From: Acaryochloris sp. CCMEE 5410
GTDB taxonomy: Bacteria; Cyanobacteriota; Cyanobacteriia; Thermosynechococcales; Thermosynechococcaceae
Reading direction: 5' to 3'
Assembly (NCBI RefSeq): GCF_000238775.2
Contig: NZ_AFEJ02000001.1
Coordinates: 2,170,001 to 2,234,000 of the forward strand
Length of the DNA: 64,000 nt
Below the pieces are notes generated by a model. That model saw nothing but the letters and a program-made list of their open reading frames with translations, was not told the origin of the DNA and did not search any database. Made by a program: the position numbers and the translations under genes. Below are positions 52,982-62,095 of the stretch, piece by piece (position 1 is the stretch's first letter; each line of letters opens with the position of its first letter).

Positions 52982-54475
52982 CTATGGCCCCTCTAGGAAA
53001 GGTTGAAGATTGAGATAGGGGGCGATGGCATCGGTGACTTGGTCCAGCATCTGGTCTCGATAGACGTCATAATCTGGAATTTCAAGGGAAAGCGGAGGTA
53101 AATTTTTCTGGGCTCGCAACTGATTCAACCAAACACGTCGCCATGGCCCATTATTAAAAATCCCATGTAAATAGGTTCCTAAGGTGTGATGGTTGCAACT
53201 CGCCACGCCTAAAGCCGGATCATCGAACCACTGTTGCACTGCTTTTGGTTGTAATACCTGGGTTTGCCCTTGATGTATTTCATAGCCCTGGATGGTTTTC
53301 GCCGCATTGCCTAAAGCGGAACAGTAGGTCGGCAAGATGATTTGGGCTTGGCGTTGGCGAGTAATCTTGTCCCCAGTCATGGCGGTCTGGAGGGGGAGCA
53401 GCCCTAGCCCCGACAACTGCCCCGGGGGACCTTCAGTGCCCTGTGGATCTGCAATGGTTTGACCCAGCATTTGGAAACCGCCACAGATCCCTAAGACCAT
53501 GCCTCCTGCTTGGCTATAGGCCCGAAGCTGATCCGCCATACCTGAGACTTGGAGCTGCTGTAGGTCTGCAATAGTGGTTTTAGACCCTGGCACAATGACG
53601 GCATCGGGCTGGCCTAAGGGTTGATTTGGGCCAACAAACTGTAAACGCACTGAGGGTTCAGCTTCCAGTGGATCGAAATCCGTGAAATTCGAGATGCGCG
53701 ATAGACGGATAACCACAATGGTTACTTCGGCATTGGGTTTGGTTCGACGTCGTTCAAATAGATCTAAGGAATCTTCGGCTGGTAAAGAATGCTCTAGCCA
53801 GGGAATCACGCCCACTACAGGAATACCAGTTCGCTCTTCCAACCAGGTAATGCCAGATTCCAGTAGCGATCGCTGTCCACGAAATTTATTAATTACAAAT
53901 CCTTTAATCAGAACGCGCTCATCGGGGTCCAGCAATTCCAGAGTGCCGACGATATGGGCAAACACACCGCCCCGATCAATATCTGCGACTAAAAGGGTGG
54001 GGGCATGGAGATGTTTGGCAACCCGCATATTCGTGAGATCGCGATGTTTGAGATTAATCTCAGCGGGACTACCGGCTCCTTCGCAGACAATCCAGTCAAA
54101 TTCTTGCTGGAGGGTGGCTAATGCGATTGTAATGGCTTGCCAACCCCGATCAAAATAATCCCGGTAGTAATCAGCTGCCTGGGTTCGACCAACGGCTTTG
54201 CCATTGAGGATCACCTGGGAGGTCATATCTCCTTGGGGTTTCAGCAAAATGGGGTTCATTTCTACCCGAGGTTCAAGACCGGCAGCCCAGGCTTGTACGG
54301 CTTGGGCATGGCCAATTTCATCCCCAGCATGGGTGACGTAGGCATTGAGGGCCATATTTTGCCCTTTAAAGGGGGTGACTTGATAGCCCTGACGTTTGAG
54401 CATTCGGCAAATCACCGCCGCCATAATCGATTTCCCAGCATGGGAGGTGGTCCCGACCACCATGATGGCACTCAT
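52982..54475 (-). CDS. cobQ: Cobyric acid synthase (CobQ)
   Basis: A 497-residue amidotransferase of cobalamin biosynthesis that amidates adenosylcobyrinic a,c-diamide at four side chains. The N-terminal dethiobiotin-synthase-like ATP-binding domain shows MVVGTTSHAGKSIMAAVICR, KGQNMALNAYVT and VCEGAGSPAEINLKHRDLTNM (read in parts). The C-terminal glutaminase domain carries the nucleophile in GICGGFQMLG and the final His region GTYLHGIFNNG. Start at 54475 overlaps the stop of the upstream winged-helix gene (TAATG), so the two are translationally coupled. Two HIP1-like sites occur in the upstream gene. All motifs intact; cyanobacteria mostly make pseudocobalamin. Confidence 0.95.
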   Translation of the reverse strand: MSAIMVVGTTSHAGKSIMAAVICRMLKRQGYQVTPFKGQNMALNAYVTHAGDEIGHAQAVQAWAAGLEPRVEMNPILLKPQGDMTSQVILNGKAVGRTQAADYYRDYFDRGWQAITIALATLQQEFDWIVCEGAGSPAEINLKHRDLTNMRVAKHLHAPTLLVADIDRGGVFAHIVGTLELLDPDERVLIKGFVINKFRGQRSLLESGITWLEERTGIPVVGVIPWLEHSLPAEDSLDLFERRRTKPNAEVTIVVIRLSRISNFTDFDPLEAEPSVRLQFVGPNQPLGQPDAVIVPGSKTTIADLQQLQVSGMADQLRAYSQAGGMVLGICGGFQMLGQTIADPQGTEGPPGQLSGLGLLPLQTAMTGDKITRQRQAQIILPTYCSALGNAAKTIQGYEIHQGQTQVLQPKAVQQWFDDPALGVASCNHHTLGTYLHGIFNNGPWRRVWLNQLRAQKNLPPLSLEIPDYDVYRDQMLDQVTDAIAPYLNLQPFLEGP

Positions 54476-54852
54476 TAGACGGGGATGCGGACCCAGCGCT
54501 GACAAAGGTTTTGGAATCGATCTGATAGGGAAGGTTTTGGAATATCTTTACCCTGGTGCTGCCATTGATCAATGAGTTGGCGGCCCAAGGGCGTGAGGCG
54601 AAAACTGTCCGTCAGGCCCTGGCCATCCACTTCTCGACGCAGAAGCCCCACCTGGATCAGCCACAGTAAGGTATCTTCGGCCTGCCGTTCAGAGAGGGCT
54701 GTTTGGGTATAACCTGCGGTAACGCCACTGCGATCGCACATGTCTTGTAGGGATACACTTTGCGATCGCATCGTTATCAATAAATGAATCGTAAAGGGAC
54801 TGCAAGCCACAGCCCGAACAGCGCGGTTAATTGTAGAACGGGGATAATGCAT
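54475..54852 (-). CDS. Small winged-helix-like protein (Npun_F0494-type)
   Basis: A 125-residue protein with a winged-helix reading: YPRSTINRAVRAVACSPFTIHLL, MRSQSVSLQDMCDRSGV, QAEDTLLWLIQVGLLRREVDGQGLTDSFRLTPLGRQLI (read in parts). The last block is a typical recognition-helix/wing followed by T-P-L-G-R. I recognise it as the cyanobacterial Npun_F0494 family, of unknown function. Coupling to cobQ by a TAATG overlap is notable, but a regulatory link to cobalamin is only inference. Two HIP1 sites lie inside at about 54732 and 54764. Confidence 0.8.
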   Translation of the reverse strand: MHYPRSTINRAVRAVACSPFTIHLLITMRSQSVSLQDMCDRSGVTAGYTQTALSERQAEDTLLWLIQVGLLRREVDGQGLTDSFRLTPLGRQLIDQWQHQGKDIPKPSLSDRFQNLCQRWVRIPV

Positions 54853-54891
54853 GAATAGAGCGGACAGACTATTCCTTAACTGTAATCCGAA

Positions 54892-56127
54892 TTAGGTAGA
54901 AGACAATTCAGGATTCGCTGGGTCAGTAGCCGGTTCGCTAGTTTCTGGGGCAACGAAAGCTGTAGGTAACCCTTCCGTCAGAGCAGATGCGTTGTCTATT
55001 ACACCTGCTGTATCCGTTGAATCTAACTGCTGCTTGGCTGCTTGCCATAAAGCTTCTAATTCTTCAAAAGAATGCTCTGCCAGAGGCTTGGTCGCTTGCG
55101 ACTCAATATTAGCGATGCGGTCAATCAACTTCTTATTCGTACTCCGCAGAGCAGAGGTGGGATCGAGCTGGCACCACCGCGCCACATTTACCAGGGTAAA
55201 GAAGAGATCTCCCAACTCCGAGAGCTGATGTTCTGTATCGCTTTGCAGCAAAGATTCCTGAAATTCAGCCAGTTCCTCGTAGAACTTTGTCCAAACATCA
55301 TTAAGATCTTGCCATTCTAGTCCAGCGGCGGCGGCCTTCTCGGACAGTTTTAACCCTGCCATTAAAGGCGGCAAGCTACGGGTATATCGCTGCATCTTGT
55401 CACTCAACGCCTGGGGTTGATCAGCCGATTCACCTTTTTCTGCAGCTTTGATCTCTTCCCAATTGGCCCGCACTTCCTCAATGCTATTAGCTTCCACATC
55501 CGCGAAGACATGGGGATGGCGACGAATCAGCTTTTTGGTAATGCCTTGGGCAATCTCTTCTAGACTAAACTGATCTTGCTCGCAAGCAATTTGGGCTTGT
55601 AGAACCACCTGCAAAAGTAAATCGCCTAACTCTTCGGTAATGGCCTCTGTACTGCCGGACTGAATGGCGTCGATAGTTTCGTAAGCTTCTTCAATAATAT
55701 AGGGAGTGAGACTTTGAGGCGTTTGCTCTAGATCCCAGGGGCAGCCTCCATCGGGAGACCTTAGCTTAGCCACCACTTCCACCAGCTGCTGAACGGCGAT
55801 GGTCACTGCAGAGACCTGGGCAGGCAAGTACACATTGGCTGGGTAGGAAATGCCCTTCTTCTCACCAATCTGCTCTAGGGTCGTTTGCGACAGTTGCGGC
55901 TCTTCAGCCGTTAGCTCGCCCACAATACTGACGGGATAATCTAAAGGGAACGCGGCTTGCAAGGCAGCATGTAGCGTTCGCATCATCGAGGCAGACTCAA
56001 CCTGAGTAATTAGTATGGGAACGTGGAGCTGGACACCCTCAGTCAAGACACTGGCTGCCGTGACGATTTGCAATCTGGCTGGAGTTTCGGGACTAGGCAT
56101 GGCATCACAATTGTGAGGGCTAACCAT
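54892..56127 (-). CDS. mazG: Nucleoside triphosphate pyrophosphohydrolase MazG
   Basis: A 411-residue protein with two MazG domains. The first, active, domain has the E-E-x-x-E...E-x-x-D metal site: IIEEAYETIDAIQSG with EELGDLLLQVVLQA. The second reads KFYEELAEFQESLLQ with SELGDLFFTLVNVARW. The ~115 residues before them (VTAASVLTEGVQLHVPILIT, MMRTLHAALQAAFPLDYPVSIVG, TTLEQIGEKKG) resemble the C-terminal part of tetrapyrrole methylases; fusions of the two families (YabN type) are known, so this is probably a remnant. The C-terminal ~40 residues are Thr/Ala/Pro-rich. MazG hydrolyses (d)NTPs, including damaged ones, to NMP. Start uncertain between 56127 and 56100. Confidence 0.9.
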   Translation of the reverse strand: MVSPHNCDAMPSPETPARLQIVTAASVLTEGVQLHVPILITQVESASMMRTLHAALQAAFPLDYPVSIVGELTAEEPQLSQTTLEQIGEKKGISYPANVYLPAQVSAVTIAVQQLVEVVAKLRSPDGGCPWDLEQTPQSLTPYIIEEAYETIDAIQSGSTEAITEELGDLLLQVVLQAQIACEQDQFSLEEIAQGITKKLIRRHPHVFADVEANSIEEVRANWEEIKAAEKGESADQPQALSDKMQRYTRSLPPLMAGLKLSEKAAAAGLEWQDLNDVWTKFYEELAEFQESLLQSDTEHQLSELGDLFFTLVNVARWCQLDPTSALRSTNKKLIDRIANIESQATKPLAEHSFEELEALWQAAKQQLDSTDTAGVIDNASALTEGLPTAFVAPETSEPATDPANPELSST

Positions 56128-56205
56128 ATGATGCGTTATTTACCAGTTATATAGCCAGTAATTCAAGTGAAGTGATAAAGATTACTGACAACGAAGGTGA
56201 AAACA

Positions 56206-56721
56206 CTACAGTTTGAGCCGTTTTAAGGTTGACTTGCATAGCGATCCAAGGCCATCACTAAAAGAATGGCTCATGGCTCCTATTTCTAGTCCGAGTAAAA
56301 TAGCCAGTCCTTCGGATAGATATTGCTGACGATACAACTCTGCCTGTTGCAAGAGTTGTTGACGGTTCACAGGGATGCCCCAAACTTGGGTGAGCAAGAG
56401 TCCTGCTAGTATAGCCCCCAACCCGAGCCAGATGCCTAGATAAAGCAATCTTAGTATCGTGCCAATAATGGGGCCATGAGATAGCCAGGATCGATGATGT
56501 AATACCTTGCGGTAGGGTAACCAAATAACGCGCAGCCATCCCCACCGTTTGTATTGGATGGAGTAGATATCGAGATCCGGGCCAAACATCAATCCACTGA
56601 ATAGAAAGGCACCACTGAGACTGAGGGTCAGGCTTGCACTCCGACTCAAAACTAGGGTAACAATAGCAATACCAGGAAGCATCCCTAAGGTGATTTGATC
56701 ATGGGTGCGGCCAGAGGGCAT
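56206..56721 (-). CDS. DUF2227-type putative membrane metal-binding protein
   Basis: A 171-residue protein with four or five hydrophobic helices and conserved polar motifs: MPSGRTHDQITL at the N-terminus, GLMFGPDLDIYSIQYKRWGWLRVIWLPYRKVLHHRSWLSHGPIIGT (read in parts), and GLEIGAMSHSFSDGLGS. The His and Asp clusters H-D, D-L-D, H-H-R-S-x-x-S-H-G and S-H-x-x-S-D are the presumed metal ligands of this family, a relative of membrane-bound hydrolases (YdjM-like). Function unknown. tRNA-Val lies divergently 106 bp away. Confidence 0.85.
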   Translation of the reverse strand: MPSGRTHDQITLGMLPGIAIVTLVLSRSASLTLSLSGAFLFSGLMFGPDLDIYSIQYKRWGWLRVIWLPYRKVLHHRSWLSHGPIIGTILRLLYLGIWLGLGAILAGLLLTQVWGIPVNRQQLLQQAELYRQQYLSEGLAILLGLEIGAMSHSFSDGLGSLCKSTLKRLKL

Positions 56722-56827
56722 AGGAGAAAACGGAGCAAAGTTGCATCCATTATGCTGGATTTGTTGGATTTGTGGGTAAACCTGGCAACAGTCTGCTACA
56801 ATACATTTTCGATTGCTTCAATCGTAA

Positions 56828-56900
<73 letters not shown>

Positions 56901-57396
56901 TTTAATTGAAAGCTTAAACCTTCTAAGAGTTCTATTTAGTTTCTAACGGGGCTGTTTGGCATAAATCTCATTGAAGTTGTCTTCGCTGGGGATTATGTTT
57001 ACGAGAAAACAATGTCGTGGCTAGCGTACTAGTGACCCCCAAGAACTAGAAATAGCACCTCAGGTTGCCTGAAATATCAATGTTGGTGATTGTTTGTGTG
57101 CAGACAAAGCATACATATTAGGGAAAATACCAACAAAATTGCCCTGATGTTTGTGGTTCCTCTTGGTTCGGAACAAGCATTAAACTCAAACATGCTAGAG
57201 ACGATATTTTTTCTGCATTTATAAGTAAAAAATCTCATAAATCAACATCATCAAAATTCAGAGAATTTGATCGAACAAAAAAATTCAAACCTGGGAGCAA
57301 TGCTTTGACAACCTATCTTGGTGTTGCAAGTGTTAACTGTCATGATTGGAATTCTGAAATATTGAGGGATGAAAATTTTTGATACTTAGAAGAAAA

Positions 57397-57440
57397 ATCT
57401 TCTATATCTGACCCTATTTAAATTGACTGATATAGAAGAT
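57397..57440. repeat. Perfect 12-bp inverted repeat
   Basis: ATCTTCTATATC (57397-57408) and GATATAGAAGAT (57429-57440), spacer 20 bases. AT-rich. Function unknown. Confidence 0.5.
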
Positions 57441-57836
57441 GTAATTAAATTTTAGACTTCATATTTTTATGTGGTTGTCTAGCGCTCTCTTCTGAATAGA
57501 TGGGAATATCTCTAAAGAAATAATTGGGAATAAAAGGAACCGTAAAATAAATGCTTTTATTATAGAAAAATTTATACTGTGAAGTTATACAAAAAAATCC
57601 ATAAGTTATACCAATCAGTGTTGTTCTTAAACATTATCTCAGACAGGGTGTTGCCATACTGATTCACAGAAGAAAGTTTAGCTGCTTTTGATTGTGAGAT
57701 TGGTGGCTGGAAGCTATATGCTCTAAAGTCATCAGCATATATGATCATGGATTGACTAAGCTATATAGGGGAATAGGTCTAGATATGTTTGTAGATAATT
57801 AATTTCTAAAGAATGAATGAATCATCTCAAATCTAT

Positions 57837-57878
57837 CCTTAAAAATTAATTTCATATGAATGAAATTAATTTTTAAGG
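57837..57878. repeat. Perfect 19-bp stem with ATGA loop
   Basis: CCTTAAAAATTAATTTCAT (57837-57855), loop ATGA, and its exact reverse complement (57860-57878), followed by TCTTTGCC. Stable despite AT content. Could be a terminator, a small RNA end or part of a lost mobile element. Confidence 0.55.
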
Positions 57879-58877
57879 TCTTTGCCGAAGCTATTAGTTT
57901 ATGATTCTATCCGCTTTTACTTTAAGTTTATAAATGAGCAGATCTGCTAGAAACTTTTCTTTCTTTTTCTGAGGAATATCTATAGAACCATAAGTAATAA
58001 GGTACTATATGGCTGGCAATCATCATTCAACTCTTCAAAGCAATAATCGTTTCCAAAAATGTTCAAGAAGTAACAGTAATCTAAAAGTAATTAGGTGTTC
58101 AGGCATAGAGATAGTCTTCATCCAACAGTCTATGTCAGCGCTTCAATCTCAATCTTTGATGCCTAGCCTTCCTAGGCTGTACTCAGCCTATACACAGATA
58201 TAACGCCAAGAGCTAACCGTGCCGAGGGGCTTAGACATTGAACATAGTGCCTGCGGCTATCACCTAGTTGAGTACAAAGCTTCAATGCTCCTGCTAGATC
58301 AGGGACTGCATTTTTAAACGGCTCATATTGCCATCAAGATAGTTGGAGTTGCCCTCAACATGGGTTGGAGTAATGTAAGTCCGACTCTTAAATGCCCAGA
58401 TCTCTGATCAAAAATGGCATCACTATTCCTTGTAATAATACAAGTTTTCAGTTGTCGGTTGCCTGCACAATCTTTCTGAAATTTTTTTGGTGTCAGTAGA
58501 CTTCCTTTGACACTTCAAGTTCTTAGATTGAGCATCAGCAATTTTATTCTCCATTGATGCAAAAACTATTTCAGTAGTGGTTGATGAGATGAAGAATTGA
58601 AAGATAAATCTAGACAATACCCTAACTAGAGCTATATGGAGTACCAAAACAATAATATTCTCAAGAAAAATATTTTGTGATTAGGGAATTTAAATGTCAA
58701 CTCAAAATCTATTGATCTAGTCAGTAGATGCAAATAGATAATCTTCCTCGCTATATCGGTATCCTGAATTACTTCACAGGTGTATCAACTATATGATAAA
58801 ACCTCTAAGGATATACGGATTTAAAGGGGGAGCTTATGTCTCTAAAACTTGTAAGTTACTGATCCTTAGGAGGATAT

Positions 58878-60620
58878 ATGCGTCAATCATTTCAGCTTAA
58901 TTTTGAGCATGAGTTGGAATCTCCAATTGAAAGCTTGAATGACCTGAAAGTTGGTTCAACCTCACAAGCATCTGTCGATATCAAAAGTGACAATATTGAT
59001 ATTGCCCCACAGCAAATCCTAGAACTCTCTGAGTTAGGTACTAAAGTCAATCTTCCTGATATTCAGACTTTCATCTCGATACCACTTTTTTCGGCTGAGC
59101 CATCCACACAAGACACTACATTAGAGAAAAATGTGGGAACTCCAGCTCCAAAGACGCTAGAAAGTGGTTATTGCTGTTTATGTACTGCTTGCGGAACTGC
59201 ACATAGCCATGGTGCAAGGTTTCAGACAGGTGGATCGTTTGCTCAATTTAATGACAGTAATGGGCGATTCAAATGGAACCAGCCTGGAGGAAGCGGGAAC
59301 GCAGTCAATATTACATACAGTTTTGCACCTAGTTTTCAATTAAATGGGTTATCAGATAGCCAGGCGAAATCTCTCTTCCGCGAGGCTCTGGGTGTTTGGG
59401 CAGATTATGCTCCATTAAATTTCCGAGAAGTTCAAGATCCTGGGAATGGCAGCGACGTTGATATCCGGGTCGGAGCTGAGTTTATTGATGGTCGTAGTGG
59501 TACCTTGGCTTTCGCATTTTTCCCGCGAGGCGGTGATCAAACCTACGATACTGGCGAAACTTGGAATGCTGGCTTATTTCTAGAAACCGCTGTTCATGAA
59601 ACGGGCCATAGTCTCGGCCTTGGGCATGAATCTGGAGTGGATGCGATTATGAATCCCTCGATTCAACGGCGGTTTAGTGGGGCGGGCACTGCGTTCTTGC
59701 TACAGGATGATATCAATGGAATTCGCAGTCTTTATGGCAGTGGTACTGGGTCTGTTAGTCCCTTATCACCTTCTCCGACTCCAACCCCAGCTCCAGCCCC
59801 AGCCCCGGCTCCAGCCCCAGCTCCGGCCCCAGCCCCGGCTCCGGTGCCAACGCCCACTCCTACTCCAACACCAACTCCGACACCGACTCCAACACCAACT
59901 CCATCACCAAGCCCAACACCAACTCCATCACCGAGTCCTACGCCTGGTGACAACCGGATTGATGGCACTAATCGGAATGATGTCTTACGTGGTGGATCCC
60001 GTAATGATGTGATTCGGGGATTTGGTGGTAATGATTTGATCAGTGGTCGAAGGGGAAATGATCGCCTGTTTGGGGGAAGTGGCAACGATCGTATGTTTGG
60101 TGGCTCGGGTAACGATGTGATGTCTGGCGATGGTGGTAGCGATCGTATGAGTGGTGGCTCGGGTAATGACCGTATGTTTGGCGGCTCAGGCAATGACCGT
60201 ATCGACGGCGACTCGGGCAACGATGTATTGAATGGTGGCTCAGGCAATGACTCTCTATTTGGGGGAAATGGCCGCGATCGATTAATTGGTGTCAATACCA
60301 GTGATGCTAAACCCGGTGTCGGAGAGATTGATTTCCTGCGAGGGGGAAGAGATGCAGATGTCTTTGTCTTGGGAGATAGCCAAAAGGTTTATTATGCTGA
60401 CGGTCCAGCAACCAGTAATTATGCAGTGGTACAAGACTTCACACCCAATCAGGGAGATGTATTGCAACTGAATGGCTCAGCCAGCGATTATTCATTAGGG
60501 GTTTCACAGTCCAGTGGAACGGCCCTGATTTATGAAGGGGGGAGTTCTCGTGAAGTCATCGCGATTATCCAAGGCACGACTAACTTTAGTCTGAACAGTA
60601 GTGCAGTCCGGTACGTGTAG
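58878..60620 (+). CDS. Matrixin-type metalloprotease with RTX repeats, probably type I secreted
   Basis: A 580-residue protein; GGAGG precedes the ATG and there is no Sec signal. Residues ~95-108 hold a Cys/His cluster ([15 protein letters not shown]) that could act as a cysteine switch or metal site. The metzincin catalytic domain (~115-290) has [14 protein letters not shown] with three zinc His and the Glu, followed by the Met-turn VDAIMNPS, and NGIRSLYG at its end. A long Pro-Ala then Pro-Thr/Ser linker (~297-355) follows, then ten or so RTX nonapeptides (GGSGNDRMF type), and a C-terminal domain ([52 protein letters not shown]) shared with the broken CAP-RTX protein. Predicted role: calcium-activated extracellular protease. 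Confidence 0.92.
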   Translation: MRQSFQLNFEHELESPIESLNDLKVGSTSQASVDIKSDNIDIAPQQILELSELGTKVNLPDIQTFISIPLFSAEPSTQDTTLEKNVGTPAPKTLESGYCCLCTACGTAHSHGARFQTGGSFAQFNDSNGRFKWNQPGGSGNAVNITYSFAPSFQLNGLSDSQAKSLFREALGVWADYAPLNFREVQDPGNGSDVDIRVGAEFIDGRSGTLAFAFFPRGGDQTYDTGETWNAGLFLETAVHETGHSLGLGHESGVDAIMNPSIQRRFSGAGTAFLLQDDINGIRSLYGSGTGSVSPLSPSPTPTPAPAPAPAPAPAPAPAPAPVPTPTPTPTPTPTPTPTPTPSPSPTPTPSPSPTPGDNRIDGTNRNDVLRGGSRNDVIRGFGGNDLISGRRGNDRLFGGSGNDRMFGGSGNDVMSGDGGSDRMSGGSGNDRMFGGSGNDRIDGDSGNDVLNGGSGNDSLFGGNGRDRLIGVNTSDAKPGVGEIDFLRGGRDADVFVLGDSQKVYYADGPATSNYAVVQDFTPNQGDVLQLNGSASDYSLGVSQSSGTALIYEGGSSREVIAIIQGTTNFSLNSSAVRYV

Positions 60621-60742
60621 GTAATCGCCGATAGGGGCCATCGGGTCTCGATTCAGTAAGGCTAGCTGGAGTAGCGAATCTTATACATTGGTTTGCTACT
60701 CCAGCAATATGGATAGCTTGTGGAAATGTTTACCCCCTGTGA

Positions 60743-60774
60743 AAGACGGGCTCTGATAGAGCCGGGAGGGTCTT
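60743..60774. terminator. Two-part hairpin after the matrixin-RTX gene
   Basis: Inner stem GGCTCT-GAT-AGAGCC (60749-60763) and outer arms AAGAC (60743-60747) with GTCTT (60770-60774). Followed by a second small AT hairpin ATAAG...CTTAT. It may terminate the protease transcript; the GC hairpin also resembles the subterminal hairpins of IS200/IS605 elements, so a remnant end is possible. Confidence 0.4.
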
Positions 60775-61113
60775 CATAAGATTTTCTTATAAGCTTTGGT
60801 CTTGACCTTCAAGGTAACTTTAACGATTAACTTGTGTATACGTTCTGTTCAAGAACTGATGGGTTCCCCGACTGAGATAGCACCTTGTCATGAAAAAACC
60901 AACAGTTCACCCCCATGCTTCTGTCAAAAATCCTCTATGGTCTGATTTAGATCGATACTGTGCATCGTTGAGTATGGTTAGTGCTCTTGCTGTGATCATT
61001 TTGGCTCCTGTAACCTGTGGTGGCCCTACAGCCACGCTTGTGTTTTCTGGCGAGACGACGAGTCCTCCAATCAGAAACCTTAAAATATGAGTCTTTGCAG
61101 TATCCCCAGCTTA
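60775..61113. other. Intergenic region between convergent genes
   Basis: About 339 bp. A 66-codon rightward frame at 60890-61090 has a hydrophobic middle (MVSALAVIILAPVTC) but no ribosome-binding site or recognisable family, so it is not called a gene. Confidence 0.35.
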
Positions 61114-61977
61114 TTAGGAATGGACTGAGGATTTAGAAGATGACACCTCGTCCCCACTACTTAGCAAGGGTGAATACATCATGAGTGCGTGGTTCTCAGT
61201 AATAAATTCATCTGGGAAAACCTCATCGGTCAATACATGACGTTTTTTCCGAAAAATCTGGTTGTGGCGCATATATCGACCAGCAACAGGACCCGTAATT
61301 TGGTGATTGCGCTCCAAGATGTCGTAATGATAGGGACATTTTGTATCCGATCGCAGCTCGCCACATAGGTCTGTGTCCGTTAACCAGAGACATAGTTGAA
61401 AGGGTTGGTGAGTGTTGTTTTCTAGCTGTAAATCAATATAGTTATAGGCGACCGTTGCCCCACTGCCAAAGGGAAGGGAACGATTGAGATCGGGAAAGAC
61501 ATCATAGCTGTGTCGCCAGCGTTCTTTAATGGTTAGGGGAGAATGTAGAGCCATCCAATATATCAGATTGGCTAACTGGCACAGTCCACCTCCATACCCT
61601 GATTTCACTTGGCCATTGTTCAAGGTCATACCCAATTTGAATCCGCGTCGTTTGGTGGGATTGCCGACTAAATACCAAAAGGAGAAAACCTCTCCGGGAT
61701 AAATGATGACTGGGTTGATGCAATTAATGGCTAGCTGTAAATTAGTGACTTTGTTGTGCTGCAGCCACATGTCTACGTCTTTAAGTTGGCGTAGTAAAAA
61801 AGACTGATGGGAAAATACTGTGATAGGTAAGCGATTGGCCCCCTTGGGGACTGCAAACTTTGTCCCTGAAAACTGCCATTCCCACTTTCGTTTTTGAATG
61901 TAATATTGTCGACCTAGCAATAATCTCAGGCGAGTGCGTTGCTGAGGCTGGGGCTGTTGAAGGTAGATCACAGGCAA
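61114..61977 (-). CDS. VanW family protein
   Basis: A 287-residue protein without a Sec signal. The VanW core is clear: LQLAINCINPVIIYPGEVFSFWYLVG, then FKLGMTLNNGQVKSGYGGGLCQLANLIYWMALHSPLTIKERWRHSYDVFPD (read in parts), with the invariant G-x-G-G-G-L-C-Q and H-S, and GSGATVAYNYIDLQLEN. This fold is named after a vancomycin-resistance accessory protein but is widespread outside resistance clusters; its activity is not established. Related domains bear a peptidoglycan-linked L,D-type layout, but no such catalytic claim is made. Alone here, convergent with the protease gene. C-terminal ~40 residues are non-conserved. Confidence 0.9.
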   Translation of the reverse strand: MPVIYLQQPQPQQRTRLRLLLGRQYYIQKRKWEWQFSGTKFAVPKGANRLPITVFSHQSFLLRQLKDVDMWLQHNKVTNLQLAINCINPVIIYPGEVFSFWYLVGNPTKRRGFKLGMTLNNGQVKSGYGGGLCQLANLIYWMALHSPLTIKERWRHSYDVFPDLNRSLPFGSGATVAYNYIDLQLENNTHQPFQLCLWLTDTDLCGELRSDTKCPYHYDILERNHQITGPVAGRYMRHNQIFRKKRHVLTDEVFPDEFITENHALMMYSPLLSSGDEVSSSKSSVHS

Positions 61978-62095
61978 GTTTCGCGATTGAAATCTTGTCT
62001 TAGTGATAGCAAGGCTAGGGTGGGTTAGCTGTGATCTTTAACAGCAAGATATAGATCAGCACTTTTTTGACAATGGCTGCTCCTATCGTCTGACG

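Larger units (their letters stand above)
56901..58877. other. 2-kb AT-rich stretch without a supported gene
   Basis: No frame in it has protein-like features; the frames at 58009-58203 and 58423-58647 are short and uncharacteristic. It holds two perfect hairpins (57397-57440 and 57837-57878) described separately. The last part is the leader of the matrixin-RTX gene, with GGAGGATATATG as ribosome-binding site and start. Confidence 0.5.

Noticed and set aside
58009-58203. 64-codon frame in the AT-rich desert
   Set aside because: Ser/Asn/Gln-rich composition without structure or a clear start signal; looks like chance.
59732-60295. 187-codon frame antisense to the RTX/Pro-rich part of the protease
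   Set aside because: It is the low-complexity shadow of the repeats (Gly-Val/Gly-Ala runs and S-L-P-E-P-P repeats).
60890-61090. 66-codon rightward frame with a hydrophobic segment
   Set aside because: No ribosome-binding site, no family resemblance, and a location between convergent genes; kept only as a note in the intergenic entry.
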